From: Antedon mediterranea
Lineage: Eukaryota; Echinodermata; Crinoidea; Comatulida; Antedonidae
Assembly: GCF_964355755.1 (NCBI RefSeq)
Contig: NC_092672.1
Location: 31,988,501 to 32,052,500 of the forward strand
Direction: 5' to 3'
Length of the DNA stretch: 64,000 bases
Below are positions 1-12,400 of this stretch, one piece after another (position 1 is the stretch's first letter; each line of letters begins with the position of its first letter). Below the pieces are notes generated by a model. It was not told the DNA's origin, did no database searches, and worked only from the letters and a program-made list of their open reading frames with translations. The position numbers and the translations under genes are program-made.

Positions 1-413
1 CAAAAAAGAATCACAGGCTGGCCGTGTGTTTGACGACCCCTTTAGATAATTATTAGATGACAGGAATGATGATCTATTTAATAACAATGAAAAAACTATT
101 ATCATACAGTAGCATCAATATTAGGAGACACTTTTTGTACACAACAGAGTGTGGCTTAATAGTGTTAAAACATATCAATTCAATTCAATTTAACATTTAT
201 TTCTTCCTTCAAGAAAATGAGGTAAAACATAATAAATTCCAGTAAAATATATATAGTTCGTTTGATAGTGAAGTACCCCAAAACTAGGTTTACTGTATAT
301 TATTATTGAAAAAAATATTGATATATTAAATAACAATGGAATAAAATAATGAAATGACAATAAATCTATTTTTCATATTTAAAATAATTCATAAATCCAT
401 AAAAATTACTCAC

Positions 414-3400
414 TTTTTTAACAGGATTTTTGTAAACTTTTTATGTTTGCGGTTAAAATCAACAATTTTTCGATGAATATAAACAAACAAAGCGCCTCCA
501 AATCCACAAACCACACTGTGAGAGAAAAAAAAATTGCATGATGACAAAATCAGTTTCAGGAAAGTATGTCACTACAGGTCAATTGACACAGACGATTTGG
601 TAACGAAAAAAATAGAATCCATGTTTTTCCTTATGACCATTTACACAATATGTGGAGTGGATGATCGGTTTCCGCACAGGATAGAGACAGATTCTACGTG
701 GGACAAGCTACCGTTACCGGTCGTCTGTGTAAATTGGCCTTAAAGGCAAAGTACGGGAAAACATTTTTATCGATCATACATTCCAATAATTATCGATCTA
801 TAGTGAAAAATGACTGTACTTGAGCTTTAAGTTGTGCCGACATCATATTACATATATTAAACTTACCCAATGAAAGAAAAAGCAATTAACTCTTGTGGAT
901 CAAAAGGAAAATCAACTCGAAAATTTGTTTTAAACAATGCAGTGATTGTCTCTGAAAGAAGAAAAGAACAAAATTAATTTAAAAAAATGTATATTAACAT
1001 AATATATTTCATTGTAATTCAATAAAATAATTTAATCATTATACTTACAAATGTTGAAATATATTTTTTAACAAGTTAAATAATATAAAAGTGAGTGTTT
1101 TTTTGTTACAACAGAGCTTAAAAAGACAGCAGCGTTGGCATTTGGTGATAGGTATACATACGTTTTAAACAAAAAGACTAAAAAACTGTAAAATTATCAA
1201 AATACAAAGATACTATATAATGGTATTAATAAAAAAAAAGCAAAATTCTAATATTAAACTTCTACTTTTAAATTTTGATTTTAAAAAAATAATTTAATTT
1301 TGGTTATTTGTAAATAATGATTGCTTTTTTTACACTAAAATACAACTTTCATTATGAACAACTTAATAAGTGAAGTGAATCGTAGAGTTGAACGTTTTCT
1401 TAAGCACTTCATGTCATCTTCTTCAAGTTTTTTTTATCAGCAGATGAATAAATCTCAACACATTCAACTCTCCACGGCGACTTTAAATCTAAATTAACAT
1501 AACATAAGCTCCCCATGCATATCATTGTCAATTACAATATGTACAGTAGGCCTAACTGTTCTGATATTTGTAGCAGCCAGACATAAGAGGGCTGTTACGA
1601 TTTCCTATCTTGGCAGGGCAAGCTCAGGCGCATGTTGTTAGATTACCTTAACCTTCTCCCCTTTGACCCCCTTCCGCACTCTCCCCCACTCTACAACACT
1701 ATCAAACTTCACAAAAAAAAGTGATATGCCAAATATGGTAGTGATATGCCAAATATGGTAGTGATATGCCAAATATGGTAGTGATGCCAAATATGGTAGT
1801 GATATGCCAAATATGGTAGTGATATGACATCATCATGTCTATATATGGGCACATCACATGAAGTTTAATACCTTCTTCCTGATTCCACACTGCAAGAAGT
1901 CTGAATACAAAAGCACCGCACACAGCACCAAAGAACCCACGCCAGTAATTCCTAACAGCAAAATATGTTGAAGTTACTTCTATACTAAAAAGAACGCCAC
2001 CTATCGGTGCGGCAAAGTTGCACGATACGCCAACAGCACAGGCTGCAGCAAGCATCTCGATGTTCCGAGATTCATTCTGAAAATATTAAAATATTCATCA
2101 TAATAAAAGTGAAGTTATATAGTGGATAGAATCTGGAAGTAAACTTTATTTTAATTCAAATTTGTTTAAATTTATTATAGGAAACTTTCATACCTGTAAT
2201 TTTGTGTGAACCTCGGGAATGTGTAATGTCTATACAGGTAGTTATAATTTTATGTTATCTCACAGTTTCACAGTCACTTTTATAATAGAACCCCTCCATT
2301 GGGACACCCATATTTAGGGGATTTTTTCCCATGAAACAAACAATGGAAATTATTATGTTTAAACACTACAGTGAATTCTTTCAGGTACATACCTATAAAG
2401 AAGATATTTTTTTGGGTCTCAAAGATGTCTCCTTAATAGACGTTATACTGTATTACTGATTAAACCTTAAATTTAACTTTGTTTTTTTCATTATTCATAA
2501 TTATTTTCTTTATATAAAAATATATAAAAAATAATAAAGAATTACAACAAATACATTTTGAATATATAGATATATAAAATATTAAATAAGCAACTTCTTA
2601 AAATCAAATTAATTTCATCTGTTATGCTGTATTTTAAAATAAACAAACTTTTATCAAATTGTAATGTTAGAAAACTGAACACAAACAAATCGAACATGCT
2701 ATAGTGTTTTTGGAAAAAAGCTATTTCAAACCTATAGCTAATAACAGCACACCAACACAGTTTATTTATAAACTACTAAAGTTGAATTCCAAAAAAGATG
2801 ATATCACTCTGATAATCTATTTCTATAGACAAATGTTTTGTATAATATACCAATAAGTAGGTACTTAAAAGCTTACACTATTCATTTAAAGAAAATATCT
2901 AAAATTGATACCAAAACTAATCAATGTAGGAAAAAACACAATTAAACTTAGAAGAGTAATATAATATTACTATTAATATCAACACTAGGAATAATTTATA
3001 GGGTTTTTATTTCTGAACAGCAAAAGAATAATTGATTTTATATATTGTAACATGCATTTCTGTATCTGCATGCAATTTAATACACAACACTGGATTTGAA
3101 CCTATGCATTTAATGGTTTAGTAGGTAGAGCACAACGCAGCTACACTACAAAGGGACGTGTATCACAATGTCACCCTTACACTTACTACGTTCCTACTTC
3201 GACTTGGTCGCTGCCGAGTCTCTTGCTAGAGACAAAAACCGCAAAAAGATGAGAGGAAAAAGTTGCAAAGCGATTCCAAGAAAACACATTCCATGGTAAA
3301 AAATTAATCAATGAACACTTGTTTTAAAAAACATGTTTCAGAAAAAAATTTCATGATTAATAAATATATTTTATATTGATCCCATACAATTTAAACAAAT

Positions 3401-6400
3401 TTGGGCAAAAAAATATTTTGTTATAATCATCAAGAAAACAGTATAATTAACTCATTTAAATGTTGGATAAAGTAGAAAAGATATAAAAATATAGACAGAA
3501 TTGGAAAAAATTATTTAGAAAAAGAAACATTTTTTAAACTTACCTCATATATACCTTTAAATGTTACAATAAATTTACTTAGAAGAGTTGATACGATGCT
3601 AGCAATGTGAACAAAAGGGCCCTGAAAAAAAAAACAAACAGATTCGGATTGGTGGTGAGGTACTGTAATTACAAAAGGGTGAAGATTGAGCACATTTTTA
3701 ACATCCTGTTCACATGACAAACGCAAGCTGCTCTTCATAATGCTTGGTTCACACTAGAGATGCAACGCTTAGACGTAAGTGATAATTTGGTTCCTCTGCA
3801 TCATCTTCTTTTTGGTTATCTTAGGATATTTTATGAACCGTTTTTGTGTTTAAAGTGCTAAAGAAACATTGTATTTATAATTAGGTGCTATAGACAACCA
3901 TTAATATCATCATTTGACCAATCACAAGCGATGGTTTATTCAAACTGTCGCTTGTCATTGGTTAACTCCTTTTGCATTGTGTTTCTAGTGGGAAGCAACA
4001 TTTTTTTGGAAGTAAATTTGTTTTCTTTTGTGGCTTGAACCACAACTTTTATTACATTTTATCATTTTTATAGAATTATAAATTGATTTTGATTTGAATA
4101 AATTGATCAAATTTCATTTATGAACAACAATATTTAAAGCATCCTTCAATTTTCACTTTTTTTTCTTTTTCACTATTTTTTTTATTTTTCTCTTTTTCTC
4201 TATACATAATTAATTCAAATCTTTGGGAGTGAAAATGGTTTTTTTTCATACCAAAATAATGATGGTGTCTTTTAGGAATTGAACCAAGAACCAGGATCAT
4301 TAGGCAAACAATTCAAATAAAGCTACAACTCCTCTTGGTATTAATGAGTATCAGAATAGTCAATTAAATTCTATGAATTCTCAAGAGATTTTATCTGATC
4401 AGTGTAATTAATTGATTCCTAAATTAGGTATCTCATTAGTAGTATTGACATTTAAATTTTCAAGATTTCTAGAGATCTGATTAAATAGAATAAATTAATT
4501 TTAAGTGCTTCTTAAAGTGAGAATACCCAAGGCAAGACATTTCTAGAGATAATTTAATACCTAATTACATAATAAAAAATAATTTATAGTGATTCCTAAG
4601 GAGAGTATCTCATTAGAAAAGACATTTAACTTTAGATTTCTAGAGAGTATAGGGAGCATGTATTGATGTCACTACAAGGTCACATGATACCTGTTCTGTA
4701 ATCTGACAATTAACAATGTAATGCTTATTTAGATAAGTTTACGGAAATAAAGACATGGATATAAACATCAGAGTACCATAGTATATCATTTTCATTACTA
4801 AATCATTTTCAGTATTAATTACAAAACGATGAATGCTTATTGTCAATTACTGATTATTATTATTCTAAGCATCAAAACGGCAGACTGTAATTTATTTTTA
4901 AAATCCAATAATGTAAAAAAACAAATCAATTATTACATTACCATCCAATCATAAATGCTGATGCACATTGTAATACTTAGTAGCAATGAAAAAAAATTAA
5001 TCAATTTTGTCAAGCAAATCATCCATCCTTTTATCATGACTGTATACAACTACTGTAGCTAGCTAAGTACAATTACCCTTTGAACAATTATCTTCCCAGG
5101 ACAAATACCCTCTACAATAAATACCACTCTAACTACCACCTGGAAAAATACCTAAAGAACAACTACCTCCCCTAGGACAAATACTTACCCAGGTAACTGC
5201 TGCACCACATGGACAACTACTGTACCCCCAGATTGTTACCTCTAGGACAAATACCTCCCTAGGACAATTATCTTTTTGGAGAACTACTTCCTTTCGCCCA
5301 CATTTTCATTTATGCCTTCATCATACCATACAGATAGTATAATATCTCTATGATCATACTCCAAAATAAAATGTACCTCTTTCCCGAGTGGAAGACCGCT
5401 GCCAACTGACGTAGCAAGGCCAACTACTTTCGCAATTAACGTTTTGAAAGTCAAATATTCTTTTAAAACTACACCTCGTAGAATTGTTTTCATTTCTGGA
5501 ATACCAGACCCTGAAGAAAAAAATAAAATACAATATTTAAATTGATGGTTTTCAGAAACTGTGGAATACTGTACATGAACTATGAACCAACAGAGCAGGC
5601 CAACTACACCAGAGGGAGATGGTCCGCACTCTTGTCAAGTATTTCAAGTTTAAGTTCAAGTTTCATAACAATTATTTAAAGATGATTAAGTACAATGCAA
5701 TAAAATAATCATATAAGGTCAGAGTTTAAAGGTCAGAGTTATAGGTCAGAGTTTAAAGGTCAGAGTTTGAAGGCAGATGCCCGGAAAGATGAAGGGAAAA
5801 ACATCTTGTGTTGGGCGAGCCTTTAAATAAAGAATTAATAAACAAATAAAATAGAAAAAAAAACTGTAACATTTCACTATGGAGGTTATTTGAACTACCT
5901 CCATGAATTGTGCATGTACAGTATTGACAGGCATCATAGAGCAAATGGAGTGAGTGGCCGAGCGGTTAAGACAGTGGAACGTGCTTTATGGCAAGAATTC
6001 GAGGCTCACTCACTCCATGGTTCTAGTGGTAAAACGAATCTTCTTGGATAAGGACTATAAACCATAGGCTCAGTGTACACAAAGTGCTTGTGTGCACTTT
6101 AAAAGAAACTAGGACATCTAGAGACTTCAGACGAGTAGGGTTACCAGTCACTGTCGTGAACAGAATGTTGTTGAAAAGGTGTAACATCTCGTCCATAGCG
6201 CCATGAGCGATATTGCGCAAATTTCATTATCATGATGGCAGAATTCATATCTTCTTTACAGTGCACAACTACTTTAATAAACCAAATTATAATAAAAATC
6301 ATGTAGATATATTATTACATTATTACAGTACCCTATTGTCCTAAAACAAAATTGAGAAACTTACCCACAGCCTGGGGCGCCACTAAATGTCCGAACCCTG

Positions 6401-9400
6401 CTGAAAATACGACGAATATGATTGGATAAAAGCACCAGGCAAGGTACTGTAAGAATGGATGACCAGACAGCTCACGATATACCCAGATATGAGCTGAAAA
6501 AAAACATTAAAAATGTGAAAACCAGAATTTATCCCAGATGGTCAGTTTTACTTAATAAGAGAGTTTTGTGTATTTTTCAACTACTACAGTATAATAATTA
6601 TTAATATTATATATTATTTATTTAAATCTATAATAAAATGGAAATATTTGTCAAATTTTAAACATGCTTTTAGAAGAACGTAAAACATACTGTACATAAA
6701 TGATAGTTGATATTGATACCCAGTTTGATTTTTTCTCACCCAGGGCCTTGAATATTTAATTTCCTGAATAATAATTTTAGTGCATTTATTGTTCAATGTG
6801 TGAAACTTGAAACAAATTCTTTTTTTCTTTTTTTCCCTCTCTTTCATCTCAGTGACTCAACAGGATGGATGATTTAGACATCAACATGAGACATACAAAC
6901 ATAACAACACTTCGGTAGAATTTCAGCATTAAATGTTTTATATTGGAAAATGGGATTGTATAAAAAGTCTCATTCGTTCAGTACTAATAAAATAACAACA
7001 TAATTTAGCATAAGTCTACATCAATGGCTAAGTGTATATAATATAGTACAGGATGATTTTTAAAATTTTAGCTATGAATATAGGAGATAAATTTTAAAAA
7101 CACATGATCAGATAAAATGACATTTACAAGAATTTTAGCAGGCTAGTAATATAATACTACTAAATATAACTGATCACTAAGCTTTGTCTACACTATCAAA
7201 CTTATAATTTGAAAAAAAGTGTGATGTGCTCAAATATGGTAGTGATATGACATCATCAAGTCCAGATATGAGTACATCACATTTTTTTGTCACATAAAGT
7301 TTGATAGACAGATAGACAGAATACTTTTGAGAAACCCTTCTTTTAGATATCAACTATTCAAAAGGCATCCCTATTATTAAGGGGACACTTTGTTGGGTCT
7401 GGAAGATGTCCCCTTATACTGTAGATACAATATTCCACTGATAGCAGATTTGATTAAGCACAATATTATTAAATAACACTTTCATTTTGAAATTTAAGAT
7501 GCCAGGGAACAACGCAAGTATTCAAATCATACCGAATCTGGGCGAGATGTGAAGGCAGCTTTAAGGGAACTCTTTGTTGGGTCTTAAAGATGTCCCCTTT
7601 ATAGGTATTCTACTGATATCATTATCAGATTATATTTAAGCACAATTATTATTATTATTAATAAAACTTTCATTTTGAAATTTAAGATGTCAGGGAACAA
7701 CGCAAGTATTCAAATCATACCGAATCTGGGCGCGATGTAACAGCAGCTTTAAGGGGACTCTTTGTTGGGTCTTAAAGATGTCCCCTTTATAGGTATTCTA
7801 CTGATATCATTATCAGATTATATTTAAGCACAATTATTATTATTATTAATAAAACTTTCATTTTGAAATTTAAGATGTCAGGGAACAACGCAAGTATTCA
7901 AATCATACCGAATCTGGGCGCGATGTAACAGCAGCTTTAAGGGGACTCTTTGTTGGGTCTTAAAGATGTCCCCTTTATAGGTATTCTACTGATATCATTA
8001 TCAGATTATATTTAAGCACAATTATTATTATTATTAATAAAACTTTCATTTTGAAATTTAAGATGTCAGGGAACAACGCAAGTATTCAAATCATACCGAA
8101 TCTGGGCGCGATGTAACAGCAGCTTTAAGGGGACTCTTTGTTGGGTCTTAAAGATGTCCCCTTTATAGGAATTCTACTGATATCAATCAGATTATATTTA
8201 AGCACAATTATTATTATTAATAAAACTTTAATTTTGAAATTTAAGATGTCAGGGAACAATGCAAGTATTCAAATCTGGGTGCGATGTGAAAGCAGCTCTT
8301 AGGGGACTCTTTGTTGGGTCTTGAAGATGTCCCCTGTATTCTACTGATCAGGTATTATTAAGCACAATATTATTTATATTAATAAAACTTTCATTTTGAA
8401 ATTTAAGATGTCAGGGAACAATGCAAGTATACCAGCTAAAAAAATTGTATACATTGATTGTGATCATTGAGACCATGTTTAATCATTGACCCACAATGTA
8501 TTCTAGGGTTTTTGCCGATAAAGAAAGTAAAAAATGCATTTTCATTGTAATTAATATTGATCCATTCGCGACCATTTAACAAACACATTGCAACCATAAA
8601 AAGCATAATCATTTTACTACTCTATCTGTGTTTAAAATTCTAGGCCTACGCTGTAGCCACCAGTACAGTTGGTAAGGTTTCAACCTGACCACTTTTTCAC
8701 CGAGGCCTTTGACAACCCAGTGGCTTGAACAGAGATTGTTCATTTTTCTTTCTTGTGGCTACATCACTGTATTTAGCATATTCTACAAAACATCTGAACA
8801 CTTAATTTTGACCATTTATTCACTGTACAATAATCAGAGGGTAGTATAAAGCCTGCTAAAATTAAGATGGTAAAATAATCAATTGGTATTAAATTGTAAT
8901 TCATGAATAGAAGGAAACTATGCATTGGTAATCAATTATTATACAAACTTCCATGCTGTGTTAAACCGAGGGAGGCTTAACACAAGGTTTATACACTTTT
9001 TCAGTGAGCTAATTTCCATGACTTTTCGAGCCAAAATTCCATGACAGTTTTTACAATAACTGATGTAGACCTACATACAGTAAGGTTGAAAAATATAATA
9101 CTTGTGTTTAAATTTATCCTACTGTAAATTTGGTGGAAATTTTCTAGCTGTAATAAAATGTTACTGTATAAAAATAAATATATTTAGTTTTACTGTACAA
9201 AATACATAGACAAAATTTGGCACAATTGGCTTATACAGTACAATGTTAGGGTTGCATTAACAATGGAATTGACAATGTAATTATCCTACATTAGGTGGTG
9301 AGATTATAATCAAACATGGAATTACAGTATACTCAGATATATTCGGTGTATTAATGGTGTCCATTAAAAAAGCAAATTTTCTTCATTTATGTATTATTGA

Positions 9401-12400
9401 TGAATTCTACTTATTATCATTAGTGTGAAAATGCTTTGAAATTCATACAAAATATAAATAAACTATGTCTCTATAGATTAAAGGCTTACATTATCCGCAT
9501 CAAAGTCAAAGTGTGTGATATTTTGACTAACTGGTCTTTTGAGAATACTAGATCACGGCAGCTAATAGATGTTTATGTTCCTAATTCTCACTGTACAGTT
9601 TGTGTAAACATGGTGTTTAATCAACACAGCATAGCGTGGATTTACACTACTGTTGGTCTTAATAATATATAGGAATTTGTCAATATGAATGAGAATGTGT
9701 GTAAGAAAGGCTGGTGTCTGAATTTCTTTTCGGAATCAAAGTTTATAATTGAAATATTATTACGGTATTATGATCATACTATTTCCAAATTATGATTGAT
9801 AAGTGAAATAACTCTACTGTAGGTGAGAAGAACTGTACATTAAAAAAAATGCACTTAAATTAAAAGTGAAAAAACCAAAATATCATATTTATTAATACAT
9901 CATATCATTCATATTGACAGTACATCAACCCAAGTATCATATCGATCAGTTGATACATATCGATGCCTATCAATACATCAATACATATCGATATCAATCA
10001 TAATGATCAATACATATCAATTATTATGAAACAATTTTTAGAATTTTGAATAATATAATCAACTAACATTAACAATATAAAAAAAAAGACGGAGACTTCA
10101 TGCCACAAATAATTCTCTTATACCAAATGATCCGGTTTCACAAGAAACATTAAAATGTCATTCACTGTTTATGATCGTAACAAGACTATTATTTCCTTTC
10201 CTTACCTGTTTGAAACTTTGCTATTGTGTAGTCAAGTCCAAAGGACAAAAGAGCCATTAGGATTCCAAGAAGGAAGAGAAAGATCCAGTCTTCTCCAATT
10301 TTACCAAACGTCCAATCACGAATCCAAATTAAGTTTGCTGAGGAAAAAATGAATGATAAAGAAAATTAGGATTTAAACAACGATGAATACGGATACTGTA
10401 TTAAAAGTCCTTCACATTTGTTCCGACACGGTTTTGTTTCAGTGAATAGAATGTCAAAGTTTTATTTTCATGACGCTCAACACGTCTATGTGCGAATCGG
10501 TGTGCATAACTACGTGAAAACGAAACATCGATTTAATTCTGTGTCGGAACAGGTGTGAAAAACCCTTTAAGCTCTGTCTACACTATTAAACATCCCATCA
10601 TGCAACTGGTTTTATAGTGAAATCAGTTGGCACAGTTGATAGTGTCCTGGTTGCTTGACTATGAGTCCGTGCCACTCAAAAACATTAAATTAACTTACCA
10701 AAGAATGGTTCTTTTTTCAAACACATGAATTTAGGTAATCCACAACGAACCAAAATCAATCTTAACATGAATCTAGGTGAAAAATGTTCTGGAAAGCGTG
10801 CAAAACATCCGGAACCAAAACAGAGACAGCAGAAGATTATTGATTAGTATCTTTACCTTGTTGTGAAATATTTGTCAAAATATTAGAATACGAAACTTAG
10901 CCAATTATGAACCAAATACAAACAGACACCGCAGAAGACGACGGGTTATTATCTTTACCTCGGTGTAAGTCTAGAATACCGAACTTAGCTAATTATGACT
11001 GCCACAAGAGTTATCGGCAGACGGAATAAAACTTTCATCAGCTAATCCAGAACACATAAATTTAGAAACGGTTAACCAATTTGGAAGGTTTGAAAAAACA
11101 AACAGTATGAATTCCTTCACAGACAGCTGGTGGGCAGAAGCTCCACAATTTAGCAACATAACACCTCAGTTTAAAAAAGTAAGATATTCCCCAATGGAAT
11201 TGATAATATTATTACGAATTGAAAATCAATATTTGGTTTGTAGAATAGACGTAATTCCAACGTCATTAGAAGTTTTTTTTGGACACAAATAGAATGTCCC
11301 GGAAGGTGAATGTTTAATTGTCGATGGATGATGTATCGTTGAGTGAAACAAGAAAGATGGCAACATATTCAGAGTTAATATTTTATCTCGACTAAAATTA
11401 AGTAGGTTGGTATAAACTTTCCAAAGGTATGTTTTTCATTAAAAAGTAAATTTAAGTGTCGGTATCTCTTTATGAAGTCGCTGTGTGAAAAGAAAAGAAT
11501 GTTATGATATAAGGCTTGGTTCCCACTGGGACGAGATGGCATATGCACATAGCAAGTAAGGTGACCAACCACAAGCGACAGTTCGGATGATCCGTCGCAT
11601 CGTGATTGGTTAAATTGCTTTTGGCAATGATTGAAAATGATACTGATTTGTAAAATCAATATCATCTATTATACTACAGTGTGTAGTGTCATTAAACAGT
11701 GTTTATGTACAATACTCAGTATACATGTAATACAGAAAAACTCATAAGGGGACACATTAGGATTTAACAAACATTTGTTGTCCTCTAATAGGATGTTCCC
11801 TGAACGTGGGTAATCATCATAATGTCAAAAAGAAGACTGACACAGGCTTTAATACAACTTTGTCTTGCAATCATCTACAGTATGTACACCTTTTAATTAA
11901 TGTTCTACTCATGATTAACGACTTGATAAGCGCTATGCAAACAACATAATTGTGGTAATGTTTACAGGCTTCATAATGCAATTTTAGAATATTGGATAGA
12001 ATGATTTATGTAAAGCTTGCTGTTATGCTAGTTCTACAGCTGCATGTTGTCTAGATTAACCTTTCCTAAGAGACTACTACCATTAATGAGTTTACCAACT
12101 GCAGTTGCAACAAGTATTTAGTAATAACATTCATACTCGTACAGTAATTTGTTTTCATTTATCCATTTAAACTACAGTAAAAACTGTATCACTATCAGTG
12201 TTGTAACAGTACAACATGCATAGTAGCACTGTGATGAGTGAGTATTGATAGTGCAGTTCCAGGGTATTAGGTACAAAACTTATTATTTGGAATAACAAAT
12301 GATTTTTACCAATGTCTTTAAAATTATATGGGATTATCCTCAATCTAAAATAATTTGAATTTGAAAAACATCAAGTATTTCATATTTTTTTCTTTTTTTA

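Noticed and set aside
1-60. Possible further channel exon at the left edge
   Set aside because: The minus-strand reading after the only AG does not resemble the CLC segment expected after LLKK, so the next exon is taken to lie outside the window.
5746-5944. Two overlapping 63-codon frames in channel intron 4
   Set aside because: Low-complexity flank (GGTCAGAGTTTAAA repeats) of the tRNA-like unit; no homology or splice fit.
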